The position numbers and the translations under genes are program-made. Shown here in pieces: positions 8,238 to 16,481 of a DNA stretch of 64,000 nucleotides. The notes beneath the pieces were generated by a model, which ran no database searches, was not told where the DNA came from, and saw nothing but the letters and a program-made list of their open reading frames with translations. Where the stretch lies: NCBI GenBank assembly GCA_012960475.1, contig DUBE01000063.1, positions 1 to 64,000 of the forward strand, read 5' to 3'. How positions within the stretch are numbered: position 1 is the stretch's first letter; the number at the start of each line of letters is the position of its first letter. Origin of the DNA: Planctomycetota bacterium. GTDB taxonomy: Bacteria; Planctomycetota; UBA1135; GCA-002686595.

Positions 8238-9130
8238 TGGGGGCTGCTCCCAAGAAGCCCGTTCTGCCCGCGCCCCGGGTGAAGTTGCCGCGCGACTATG
8301 TGCGTCGCCTGGAGCGCCTTGTGTTGCAGTTGGCGGCCCAGGGTGAACGCCGGGAGGGCCTCGGGCAGGCGCATCTTCTGGGGGCCGGGGAAGAGTTCAT
8401 CGGACATCGACCCTATCGGGAAGGGGAGGACCTGCGGCGTTTGGACTGGGGCCTTCTGGCGCGCAGCGACCAGGCCTTTGTGCGTCGCACCCGCCGAGAG
8501 GCGGCGCCGGTCTGGTCCCTGTTGCTCGACACTTCGGCTTCTATGGGGATCGGCTCGCCGGGCAAATTGAGCCAGGGTGCGCAACTTGCCGGAGCGATCA
8601 TGGCCGCCGGGTTGCGCAGGGGCGTGCAGGTGCAATTGAAGAGTGGCCTCGGGCCTGCTTTCTCTCTGCGGCGCGGACAGTCCCTGGGCCTCTTGCTGAG
8701 TCATCTGGAATCTCTTGAGGCGGGAGGATCGAGCAGCGCCAGCCCCGAAGAGATGTTGGCGAGTTGGAGACCTGCCCGGGAAGTGGGACTGCTGGTGGTG
8801 ATCGGGGATTTTGTGGGCCTTGGACTTTCTGATCTCAAGCCCCATCAGCGTCCGGGTCGTCGCATGGTCTTGTTGCAGGTGCTGGCACCGGAGGAACTCG
8901 ATCCCGCTGCGCAGCTGGCAGGGGCCGCAGTGCATTGGTTTGATCCCGAAGGATCAGAAGAGCGCCCCGGGCGGGCGCCCGGAGAGGCAGCCTCGGTCTA
9001 TGAGCGACGCCTGGAATCCTGGCTTGAGGGTTGGGAGCGGGCCACTCGCAGCCGTGGCATTGGCTGGTCCGTGGGGGCCAGCGATATGCCCTTCGAAAAG
9101 CGCGTGGCCCTGGCACTGGAGGCGCGCTAG
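8237..9130 (+). CDS. DUF58 family protein
   Basis: 297 residues, overlapping the phosphatase stop by one base. The DUF58 core is clear: EEFIGHRPYREGEDLRRLDWGLLARSDQAFVRRTRREAA, followed by a von Willebrand A fold with an intact MIDAS DTSAS (LLLDTSASMGIG, about residue 95). DUF58 proteins accompany MoxR AAA+ ATPases and membrane VWA proteins of the Bat/aerotolerance type and are thought to act in metal- or chaperone-dependent assembly at the envelope. No MoxR gene lies in this stretch. The next gene, BatA-like, starts directly at its stop codon, so the two are co-transcribed. Confidence 0.85.
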   Translation: MGAAPKKPVLPAPRVKLPRDYVRRLERLVLQLAAQGERREGLGQAHLLGAGEEFIGHRPYREGEDLRRLDWGLLARSDQAFVRRTRREAAPVWSLLLDTSASMGIGSPGKLSQGAQLAGAIMAAGLRRGVQVQLKSGLGPAFSLRRGQSLGLLLSHLESLEAGGSSSASPEEMLASWRPAREVGLLVVIGDFVGLGLSDLKPHQRPGRRMVLLQVLAPEELDPAAQLAGAAVHWFDPEGSEERPGRAPGEAASVYERRLESWLEGWERATRSRGIGWSVGASDMPFEKRVALALEAR

Positions 9131-10333
9131 GTGCTGGTCTGGGAGCGTCCCCTGGCCCTCTGGTTGTTGGGCTTGCTGTTGATCGTCCTGCTGCGATCGC
9201 TGCAGCGTGGCGTTCCCGCGGGACGCCTGTTGGGAACCCTGCGCTTCTGGCCTGCGCGGGAAGTTGTTGGAGATGAGCATGAAAGGCAGGTGCCTCCCGC
9301 ACGTTGGGCTCTGCTGGCGGCCATGGGGTCCGCAGTTCTGGGGCTGGCCGGGCCCGTCTGGCAGCAGGCCTCTCCCCGGCCGGTCTGGCGCGTGATCGTG
9401 GATCGCAGTCCTTCCATGGCCCTGGCAACGGAGTCCGGCGGTTCCCGTTGGGGCCGGGCTCTGGAGGCTTTCGATGCTGCGCTGGATGCGCAGGTGGCGC
9501 GGGTTTTTGTCGCCGGGGACACACCCGAGTTGCAGCACGAAGGCCAGCGTCCCCCAGAGGGTTGGGCTTCCTTGACGTCCCGCCCGGAGCCGGACTGGCC
9601 TCGGTTCGATCGCGCGCAAACGGTCTGGCTCACCGATCGCCTGCCCACCCAGCCACCGGTGCACGCATGCGTGGTTGCTGGTGGCGGAGACCTGGTGCCT
9701 GGAGTTGTGGCCCGGGACAGCGAATGGGAATTGGTTTTTGATGGGGAGGCCGAGATCCTGCGGGCTGCAACCGGCGGCCCCCTTGGGGTGGAAGTTCGCG
9801 CACCCGCATCTTCCCAACTCGCGGCTTTGGCGCGTCTGTGGGCCGAGAACCGCGGCCATCGCTTGACCAGCGAGAGTCCCGCCCTGTTGGTGGACTTTGT
9901 TGGTGCCCAGGCAGACGGTGCTGAGGAATCACAGCGTGTGGCTCGTGACGGTTGGAGTCTGCATGGCAGCGTGGCTCCCTCTGCGGTCGGCCAACCTTGG
10001 GTTCTGGCCCAGCCAAGCGGCTGGCCTGCGGTTTCCTGGCAACCCGGACGGGTGGATGTGTTCTTGCTGGAAGAGGGTCTGCCCCAGGGGGATCTGGCCG
10101 GGCTGGCTCAGGCCTTTGGAGATCTTCTCGACCGTGCCGTTGCTCCCGGCCCGCAAACGATCAGTTCCGCTGAGCGAGCGGGGGCTGGGGCGGGAGGAGT
10201 GCTAGGAACCTTCGATGACTTGCGAGGGGAAGAGAGCAACTCGAACCAGCGCCTGCTCAAGGCTCTCTTCGCTGGGCTGGCCGGTTGCCTGGGGCTGCTG
10301 GCCTTGGCCTTGAGCCGTAAGGGAAGGCTCTGA
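9131..10333 (+). CDS. BatA-like membrane protein with VWA core
   Basis: 400 residues from a GTG start immediately after the DUF58 stop. The first 30 residues match the BatA N-terminal pattern (WERPLALWLLGLLLIVLL), with a second membrane segment at about 59-77 (ALLAAMGSAVLGLAGPVW) and a third at the C-terminus (about 378-395) before a short basic tail. After the second segment comes WRVIVDRSPSMAL, a VWA MIDAS motif DxSxS. The middle region is poorly conserved. I infer an inner-membrane partner of the DUF58 protein in a Bat-type complex. Confidence in the family is good, but the role is unknown. Confidence 0.7.
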   Translation: MLVWERPLALWLLGLLLIVLLRSLQRGVPAGRLLGTLRFWPAREVVGDEHERQVPPARWALLAAMGSAVLGLAGPVWQQASPRPVWRVIVDRSPSMALATESGGSRWGRALEAFDAALDAQVARVFVAGDTPELQHEGQRPPEGWASLTSRPEPDWPRFDRAQTVWLTDRLPTQPPVHACVVAGGGDLVPGVVARDSEWELVFDGEAEILRAATGGPLGVEVRAPASSQLAALARLWAENRGHRLTSESPALLVDFVGAQADGAEESQRVARDGWSLHGSVAPSAVGQPWVLAQPSGWPAVSWQPGRVDVFLLEEGLPQGDLAGLAQAFGDLLDRAVAPGPQTISSAERAGAGAGGVLGTFDDLRGEESNSNQRLLKALFAGLAGCLGLLALALSRKGRL

Positions 10334-10357
10334 GGGTTTTGTAGAGCCAACCGCAGG

Positions 10358-10384
10358 GCCTGCCTTGCCTGCCTTGCCTGCCTC
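10358..10384. repeat. 9-bp direct repeat GCCTGCCTT, three copies
   Basis: Three head-to-tail copies (the last with one change) lie in the 124-base gap between the BatA-like gene and the thioredoxin-fold selenoprotein. No function is evident. Confidence 0.6.
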
Positions 10385-10457
10385 TCCTTTTTCAAGTGGA
10401 CAGCCGACGAGCATGTCCTAGGCTGGCAGTCTCGCGCACCCTGCAATCTTCCAGCAC

Positions 10458-11672
10458 ATGTTCAAAACAGCACCAGTAGTCCTGTCTTCTTTTCTCCTGG
10501 CCGCTTCGCTCGGCGCCAGCGCCCAGGACCATCCCCGTGAACAGGACCTGAGCGACTTGGAGGGCAAGCGGGCCCCGGCTCTTGCGGTTACTGGATGGCT
10601 CAACAGCAAGCCTCTCAACCTGGCGGATCTGAGGGGCAAGGTGGTGCTGATCGATTTTTGGGGAACCTGGTGAGGCCCTTGCCGAAGTGCCGTGCCGCAC
10701 CTCAAGGAGCTTCACTCTCAGTACAAGGATCAGGGACTGGTCTTGATCGGCGTTCATACCATGAAGGGCGGCAGCAAAGCCCAGGACTATGTCAAGGCCA
10801 AGGGCATCGACTATCCGATCTGCGTGGACTCCAGCGGCAGAACAGTGCGTGCTTTCCGGGCGGACTCGTTCCCGGATTACTACGTGATCGATCGCAATGG
10901 CGTACTGCGCTATGCGGACCTGGTGAATTCCCATGTGGACGATGTGGTCAAGAAGCTGTTGGCGGAACCGGTACCTGGGGGCACACCCCTCTCGCTTCTG
11001 CGGGCCATGGTTGCCAATCAGCCGGAGATCGCCTTTCAAGCGCGCATGGTGGAGGGGTCTGGGGGCATGGACCTGGACGCGGCTCTGCGCCAGACCTTCG
11101 GAGAAGATGAAGAGGGCCCCTGGTTGGAGGTGGAGTCGGTCATGGTTGATCGCAAGAAAGTACTGCCCGTCCGTCGCCATGTGGTGCGCATGCGCGCAGA
11201 CGAGGACCTGACTCTCATGCGCCATCGCATCTTTGTGGACGGCAAGCTGGCTACGGACCTGGTCCATGAAGAGGGCAAGCTCAAAGGCCGTTTGCAGGGG
11301 GAGACCGTGCTGCGCAATGTGCCCGCTGGGCTGACCCATGAGTCGGGGCTGCTCTATCATTCGCGTCTGTTCGCCTTGGGGGATCAACCCATCAAGAGCC
11401 TGACCGCGCTACTGAACAGTGGGCGAGTCTCGGGGAAGAGTGCCCATCTGGCGCGCTTGAAAGCAGACCCGGAGCGGCCCGGTGTAACCCGTATTTCCTG
11501 GGATTCAGGCCTTGGGGACGCAACGCGGATCCTGGACTTTGATGCCAAGGGGCGACTGCTGGGCATGACGAAGCTGGCAGTTTCCAAGCGCGTGGCGCCC
11601 CTGGAGATGGTGGCCCTGGAAGGGGAGGCAGCCAGTCAGGTGCTGAAGCGGCTCTTCTCGAACGAGCGCTAG
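10458..11672 (+). CDS. Secreted thioredoxin-fold protein with in-frame TGA (probable selenocysteine, WUGPC)
   Basis: The track splits this into 10458-10673 and 10692-11672, but both are in one frame and the only interruption is TGA at 10671-10673. Read through, it is 404 residues. A signal peptide is cleaved near ASA-QD (22/23); then comes a TlpA/thioredoxin-like domain with LADLRGKVVLIDFWGTW-[TGA]-GPCRSAVPHLKEL. The TGA (residue 72) sits exactly where the first active-site Cys of WCGPC belongs, with the resolving Cys at 75. Later thioredoxin features follow: GLVLIGVHT, IDYPICVDSSGRTVRAF and FPDYYVIDRNG, with a proline in the cis-Pro region. A SECIS-like hairpin follows the TGA. Residues from about 180 form a 220-residue C-terminal domain I do not recognise. 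Likely a periplasmic thiol oxidoreductase with a Sec/Cys pair. A nonsense mutation or sequencing error is the alternative. Confidence 0.8.
10671..10710 (+). promoter_or_regulatory. Bacterial SECIS-like hairpin directly after the TGA
   Basis: Thirteen bases after the TGA begins a perfect 4-bp upper stem GTGC/GCAC with hexaloop CGTGCC, whose second base is G, as required in bacterial SECIS loops; that G is 19 bases past the TGA. A lower stem CCTTG (10677-10681)/CAAGG (10703-10707) closes it across an internal loop and can extend by a G-C and a C-G pair around a bulged A. The geometry is close to the fdhF element of E. coli, where about 11 bases separate UGA and the upper stem. It would bind SelB. 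Confidence 0.65.
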
Positions 11673-11687
11673 GGGGGGCAGTCCACG

Positions 11688-12749
11688 CTAGTCAAGGGGC
11701 CTGCCGTCCAGAGTCAGGCATTGGCCCTGGATTGCGAGGCCGATGCCGACCCCCTGCACCTGCGCCTGTTCTGGCGCATCCGGATCGTGCAGGGGATTGG
11801 TGTGGTTCAGGTGGATCAGACGTACCTTGGCTCGCTCGCTTGGGGCCACGGCTTCGAGTTCCTGGAGCGTTTCCACCACAAAGGGGTGGGGCACAGCGCT
11901 CATGGGACGGCCGGGGAGTTCCCCCTCCCCATAAAAGGTCGCATCCAAGAAGGCGAGGTCCACCTGGGCGAGTTCTTCAGCCAGATCGCGCTCCCAGCGG
12001 CTCCACTTGTCAATGTCCGGCAGATACAGCAGAGCGCCTTTCTCTCCTTGGATGCGAATGCCCACCGTGTCGGTGAATTCGCCACGGTGGGGGACCTGGA
12101 TCAGTTCCGCCGTCAGGCGCTCGTTGAGCTGAATGATTTTTCCAGGTTGGAGTTCTTCGATGAGGATGTGGTTGGCGTCCACGAGCAGGCTCCAGGGGGC
12201 TTCTTCGCGCAGGAACCTGGCCACGGACGGGGTGCAGATCACCCGTTGTGATTCCGCCCCGTAGCTCTCTCGACCCAAATGGAGCAGACCCAGAATGTGT
12301 CCCATGTGGGCGTGGGTCAGAAAGATCCCATCAAAGAGGGGTGGCCGTCCAGACCTTGGGGTGCGGGGCGCGGTGCGGTCCGCCAGTTGCACTTGACTCG
12401 GCAAGTCGGGTCCTGCGTCCAGGAGCCAACGCTGACCGCTGCTTGGATCCGCCAGCATCAGGCTGGTGACCATGCGTGCAGCGGTCCGATCTTGCCGCAC
12501 ACGTTGGCAGCAGGGCTTGGAGCATGCGATCTGGGGCAGGCCTCCGTCCTGGGCGGTGCCCAGCACCATCACGAAAGGCTCCCCGGTCTCGGTCCGGGGG
12601 GAACTGATCTGGTCCGTGCAACTGAACAGGGCTAGAGCCGACAAGGTCAGCGTCGTCCGGCTTGGAAGAGCCCGGGCCCAATTCCTCTTGGGTCCGGGGA
12701 TCGGGCCCTGGGCTTGAAAGGCAGATCGTTCTGAAGGGGGATCCGTCAT
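11688..12749 (-). CDS. Metallo-beta-lactamase-fold lipoprotein, PqqB-like
   Basis: 353 residues from ATG 12749. The N-terminus has a hydrophobic stretch [13 protein letters not shown], compatible with a lipoprotein signal (LFSC). The mature part resembles Pqq[23 protein letters not shown], then a metallo-beta-lactamase core with [13 protein letters not shown] (a THxHxxH-type site in which the last Asp-His pair is altered to MGH), [22 protein letters not shown] and IHLNHTNP. PqqB itself is not a lipoprotein, and no other pqq gene is nearby, so this is more likely a periplasmic hydrolase of the same fold. TATGAT at 12766-12771 (minus strand) is a good -10. The gene is divergent from xylA. Confidence 0.7.
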   Translation of the reverse strand: MTDPPSERSAFQAQGPIPGPKRNWARALPSRTTLTLSALALFSCTDQISSPRTETGEPFVMVLGTAQDGGLPQIACSKPCCQRVRQDRTAARMVTSLMLADPSSGQRWLLDAGPDLPSQVQLADRTAPRTPRSGRPPLFDGIFLTHAHMGHILGLLHLGRESYGAESQRVICTPSVARFLREEAPWSLLVDANHILIEELQPGKIIQLNERLTAELIQVPHRGEFTDTVGIRIQGEKGALLYLPDIDKWSRWERDLAEELAQVDLAFLDATFYGEGELPGRPMSAVPHPFVVETLQELEAVAPSERAKVRLIHLNHTNPLHDPDAPEQAQVQGVGIGLAIQGQCLTLDGRPLD

Positions 12750-12765
12750 CAATTCACCGGGCGCC

Positions 12766-12771
12766 ATCATA
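12766..12771 (-). promoter_or_regulatory. -10 element TATGAT for the MBL-fold gene
   Basis: TATGAT on the minus strand, 16 bases before ATG 12749. It overlaps the alternative start codons at 12770 and 12767, which argues for the downstream start. Confidence 0.4.
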
Positions 12772-12797
12772 AGAGTGCATGATGGCAGCCTGCTCCT

Positions 12798-12802
12798 GGA
12801 GG
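12798..12802 (+). promoter_or_regulatory. Shine-Dalgarno GGAGG deciding a TTG start for xylA
   Basis: GGAGG with an 8-base gap to TTG 12811. It is one of few clear ribosome sites in the window. Confidence 0.55.
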
Positions 12803-12810
12803 TGCACACT

Positions 12811-13989
12811 TTGGATTCCTTTACACCGACCCCCGCTGACCGCTTCACCTTTGGCCTCTGGACCGTGGGCAACCCCGGTCGAGACCCCTTTGGCCCCTCT
12901 GTGCGGGCCACTCAGAGTCCCAACCGTATCGTGGCCAAGTTGGCCGAGTGCGGCGCCTATGGGGTCAATTTGCACGATGAGGACCTGATTCCCTTCGGCT
13001 CCAGCGCTCAGGAGCGGGACCGCATCGTGGGGGAGTTCAAGGCGGCGCTCGAGGACAATGGCCTCAAGGTGCCCATGGCCACCACCAACCTCTTCAGTCA
13101 GCCGATCTTCAAGGATGGCGCGTTCACATCAAATGATCCCCGCGTGCGCGCTTTTGCCCTGCAGAAGACCATGCGCGCGATTGATCTGGGCGTCGAGCTG
13201 GGTGCCGGGATCTATGTGTTCTGGGGCGGGCGTGAGGGCACCGAGAGCGATGCCTGCCGCAGTCCGATTGAGGCCACCAAGCGCTTTCGGGGAGCGATCG
13301 ATTTTCTATGCGGCTATGTGCGCGATCAGGGCTATGACCTGCGTTTTGCCCTTGAGGCCAAGCCCAATGAGCCGCGCGGAGACATCTACCTGGCAACCAC
13401 CGGTCACATGTTGCACTTCATCTCGACCTTGGATGAGCCCGAGCGCGTGGGGGTCAATCCAGAGGTTGCCCATGAGACTATGGCCGGGCTTTCCTTTGTG
13501 CACAGCATCGCCCAGGCGATGGAAGCGGAGAAGCTCTTCCACATTGACTTGAACGGTCAGCGTATCGGGCGCTTTGACCAGGACCTGCGCTTTGGGTCCG
13601 AGGACTTGAAGCAGGCCTTCTTGACGGTTCGTTTGCTGGAGGGGGGTGTTGGGAATGCTCCTTACGAAGGGCCTCTGCACTTTGATGCCCATGCCTATCG
13701 CACAGAAGACGACGATGGGGTCTGGGAGTTCGCCGTGGGATGCATGCGCACCTACAAGATTCTGAAGAGCCGCGCGGTGGCTTTTGATGCGGACCCCGAT
13801 GTGCAGGAGATCATTCAGGCGCGCCGGGATGCGGCCCTCGACCCCCTCTTGGATGGGGGCTACAGCTCGGAGGCCGCCGCAGCGATCTCGGCGGCGACTA
13901 TTGATGTAACGGCCGTGGCTCAGGAAGGCTTGGGCTACGAGCGTCTGGATCAATTGCTGGTGGAACACCTGATGGGTGTGCGGGGCTGA
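12811..13989 (+). CDS. xylA: Xylose isomerase
   Basis: Converts D-xylose to D-xylulose (also glucose to fructose). It is of the shorter class I type found in actinobacteria, about 390 residues. Signature blocks are intact: [32 protein letters not shown] with the catalytic His, [21 protein letters not shown] with the metal-binding Glu and the substrate Lys, [12 protein letters not shown] and FHIDLNGQ. I chose TTG 12811 because GGAGG sits eight bases upstream and the resulting start ([12 protein letters not shown]) matches family N-termini; the track start GTG 12775 adds 12 residues. The xylulokinase gene follows within 4-25 bases, so this is a xylose operon. Confidence 0.93.
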   Translation: MDSFTPTPADRFTFGLWTVGNPGRDPFGPSVRATQSPNRIVAKLAECGAYGVNLHDEDLIPFGSSAQERDRIVGEFKAALEDNGLKVPMATTNLFSQPIFKDGAFTSNDPRVRAFALQKTMRAIDLGVELGAGIYVFWGGREGTESDACRSPIEATKRFRGAIDFLCGYVRDQGYDLRFALEAKPNEPRGDIYLATTGHMLHFISTLDEPERVGVNPEVAHETMAGLSFVHSIAQAMEAEKLFHIDLNGQRIGRFDQDLRFGSEDLKQAFLTVRLLEGGVGNAPYEGPLHFDAHAYRTEDDDGVWEFAVGCMRTYKILKSRAVAFDADPDVQEIIQARRDAALDPLLDGGYSSEAAAAISAATIDVTAVAQEGLGYERLDQLLVEHLMGVRG

Positions 13990-13992
13990 GGC

Positions 13993-15471
13993 TTGGGAAC
14001 AGGCTTGGGTCTAGTGCTGGGGCTTGATGTGGGCACCCAGTCCACCAAGGGGCTCCTGATCGATGCCCATCAGGGTCTGGTTGTGGCGCGCTCGTCCAAG
14101 GCCTATGGCCTGATCGAAGGGCTCGCACCCGGAGCTGCCGAGCAGGATCCGGCCACCTGGGAGCAGGCGGCGGTGGATGTGCTGCAACCCTTGATTGTCA
14201 AGGCTGCCGAACTCAAGCGGCCGATCGAGGCGTTGGGTGTTTCGGGCCAGCAGCACGGTTGTGTGCTGTTGGACTCAGAAGGACAATCCGTGCGTCCCGC
14301 CAAACTCTGGTGCGACACACAGACTTCCAGCGAGGCCGCCGAGCTGTCTCAATCCCTGGGCCGACCGATTCCCACGGGCTATACCGCATCCAAGGTCCTG
14401 TGGGTCGCGCGCCATGAACCGGATGCCTGGGAGCGCACGAGCCAGGTGCTTCTGCCCCACGACTTTCTCAACCTGCGTCTGACGGGTGAGGCCAGCATGG
14501 AGGCGGGAGACGCCTCGGGTACTGGCTGGTTCGATCCCCGCGAGCGGGCCTTTGATGCGCAAGCCATGGATGCCATTGATCCGGCCCTGTCGGCCAAGTT
14601 GCCGGGTCTGACTGCTGCGGGTGAACCGGCGGGGGTGGTGAGCGAATCTGGAGCCAGGCGCTTTGGTCTGGCAGCGGGAACGCTGGTTGCAAGCGGCGGC
14701 GGCGACAACATGATGAGCGCTATCGGGGCCGGGGCCAGCGCGCCCGGAATCTCGGTCGTAAGCATGGGCACCTCGGGCACCGTATTCACCTACGCGGACC
14801 AACCGGTCATCGATCCCGAGGGCTTGATCGCGCCTTTCTGTGATTCCAGCGGGGGCTGGTTGCCTTTGCTTTGTGTCATGAACCTGACCGGGGTGAGCGA
14901 AGGCGTGGTACGCCTGAGTGGGCGAGATCACGATGATCTGACCGCCGCCGCCGCCAAGCTGGCTCCCGGTTGCGAAGGACTCTTGTGGTTGCCGTTCCTG
15001 GCGGGAGAGCGCGTGCCGGACCTGCCCGACGCAAGCGGGACTCTACTCGGCATGCGCGATCAGCACCTGCAGGGGGCCATGCTCTACCGCGCGGCATTGG
15101 AGGGTACGAGCTTGAACCTGGGCTGGGGCGTGGGGCGTCTGAATCGCCTCGGCGTGGAGACCTCCCGTGTGCATCTGGTGGGCGGGGCGGCAAGAAACCC
15201 CCTTTGGCGTCAGATCCTGGCGGCGGTGCTCGATGCCGAGGTGCAGGTCCTGGCGGAGCCCGAAGCCGCTGCACTGGGAGCGGGGCTGCAGGCCGCGTGG
15301 ACTCTTGGTCGCCAGGGAGCGGGAGGCGGGCCCAGCCTGCAGGAATTGAGCGCGCCCTTTCTTGGAGGTGATGCGGGCAGCGAGCAACCGGATCGGGAAC
15401 TTGTGCAGCACTATGCGGAGCAGGCTGTGGACTACGCGGCGGCCCTGGACAAGTACTACGGCGTTGAATGA
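13993..15471 (+). CDS. xylB: Xylulokinase
   Basis: About 490 residues, FGGY kinase family, phosphorylating D-xylulose to xylulose 5-phosphate for the pentose phosphate pathway. The N-terminal ATPase phosphate loop LGLDVGTQSTKGLLID is clear, followed by GVSGQQHGCVLLD (substrate site), KLWCDTQT, and in the C-terminal half SMGTSGTVFT, WLPFLAGERVPDLPD and HLVGGAARNPLWRQILA (adenosine-binding, the FGGY signature region). The start is uncertain: TTG 13993 or GTG 14014, the latter beginning directly at VLGLDVG. It lies directly behind xylA and converges with the UPF0104 gene. The product feeds rpe, which is encoded further along. Confidence 0.92.
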   Translation: MGTGLGLVLGLDVGTQSTKGLLIDAHQGLVVARSSKAYGLIEGLAPGAAEQDPATWEQAAVDVLQPLIVKAAELKRPIEALGVSGQQHGCVLLDSEGQSVRPAKLWCDTQTSSEAAELSQSLGRPIPTGYTASKVLWVARHEPDAWERTSQVLLPHDFLNLRLTGEASMEAGDASGTGWFDPRERAFDAQAMDAIDPALSAKLPGLTAAGEPAGVVSESGARRFGLAAGTLVASGGGDNMMSAIGAGASAPGISVVSMGTSGTVFTYADQPVIDPEGLIAPFCDSSGGWLPLLCVMNLTGVSEGVVRLSGRDHDDLTAAAAKLAPGCEGLLWLPFLAGERVPDLPDASGTLLGMRDQHLQGAMLYRAALEGTSLNLGWGVGRLNRLGVETSRVHLVGGAARNPLWRQILAAVLDAEVQVLAEPEAAALGAGLQAAWTLGRQGAGGGPSLQELSAPFLGGDAGSEQPDRELVQHYAEQAVDYAAALDKYYGVE

Positions 15472-15475
15472 GCGT

Positions 15476-16477
15476 CTAGCTGCGGCGTTGCTGCAAACGA
15501 CGGCGGCGACGATGAAGTCCGAGAGCCATCAGGCCCATCAAGACCGCGAACCAAAGGGTCACCAGGCGGGTGACCAGCGTAGCTGAGGTGGCTCCCGCCC
15601 TCGCCATGGTTTCGGCGGCCCCATGGGAGGTCAAGAGGCGTTCCAGTTGGCCCGTGTAGAGCCCCTCAGTCACCCCCAGTCCACCCGGAGCGAAGAGCGC
15701 CACAGCTCCTACTATCAGGGACAAACTGAATGCCGCCATGACCTGGGAAAAGGCCAGCTCCGGCAGACCAAGCGAAACTGCGATGTTCCAGGCCGCAAGG
15801 CACTCAAGGCCCCAGGCGCCCACGCCCAGGATCACAGCAAAGATCAAGAGGCGCGCTGACAGGAGCTGTCGCGAACTGGCCAGGGCGTTCTCTGCCTTGG
15901 GGGCTAGGCGCGCGATGGGGCCCATGTTCCGGAGCAGTCGAAGTCCAAGCCGGGTCAGGGGGGGGCAGCCGATCAGGCCCAGCAAGCCCAAGCAGCCCAG
16001 CAGGGTGATCCACAGAATCCAGGTGTGTTCCGCGTGTTGGGAGAGGTTTGCGAGGGCGATCAGTGCCAGCAAGCTCAGGAGATCTGTCAGACGCTCCGCC
16101 AGCACGATGGGGGCGGTGTGGGAAATCGGCGCTCCGGTTTCCTCCTTCAGCAAGACGCACTTGAAGGCCTCTCCCAGCTTGCCGGGTGAAACCGTCAGGG
16201 CCAGACCCGACAGAAAGATCAAGAAGCTCGGTCCGCGGGCGAGTTCGACGCCCACGCAATTGCGATAGAGCTCCCAACGGGCAAAGCGCAGGATGTAGCC
16301 CAAGAACACAAGTCCCAGGGCGGCGAAGAGGCGCTGGGGCTGGAGGCGTTGGAGAGATGCCTGTACCCCGTCCGTGTCCGCCCAGGCGACCATCCCCGCG
16401 TAGATCAAGAGCGCCACCACGCAGCTGACAATCAGGCCGCGCGTCAGTCGTGGATTGCTCTGTTGTTGTTCTTCCAT
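15476..16477 (-). CDS. UPF0104 / LPG-synthase transmembrane-region family protein
   Basis: 333 residues with about eight membrane helices. The family markers SPGKLGEAFK and APGGLGVTEG are present. These proteins resemble the flippase part of MprF and AglD; members without the synthase domain are thought to move or position lipids or lipid-linked sugars. There is no C-terminal lysyl-transferase domain; the protein ends in an Arg-rich tail (RRRRRLQQRRS). It starts 4 bases after the stop of the NhaC-type antiporter gene, so both share a transcript. Confidence 0.8.
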   Translation of the reverse strand: MEEQQQSNPRLTRGLIVSCVVALLIYAGMVAWADTDGVQASLQRLQPQRLFAALGLVFLGYILRFARWELYRNCVGVELARGPSFLIFLSGLALTVSPGKLGEAFKCVLLKEETGAPISHTAPIVLAERLTDLLSLLALIALANLSQHAEHTWILWITLLGCLGLLGLIGCPPLTRLGLRLLRNMGPIARLAPKAENALASSRQLLSARLLIFAVILGVGAWGLECLAAWNIAVSLGLPELAFSQVMAAFSLSLIVGAVALFAPGGLGVTEGLYTGQLERLLTSHGAAETMARAGATSATLVTRLVTLWFAVLMGLMALGLHRRRRRLQQRRS

Positions 16478-16481
16478 GGCC

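Noticed and set aside
10692-11672. Independent 326-residue gene starting at GTG 10692 and a truncated 71-residue gene before it
   Set aside because: Both lie in one frame, together form a complete thioredoxin domain, and the start would fall in the middle of the active-site helix. A single selenoprotein gene explains it better.
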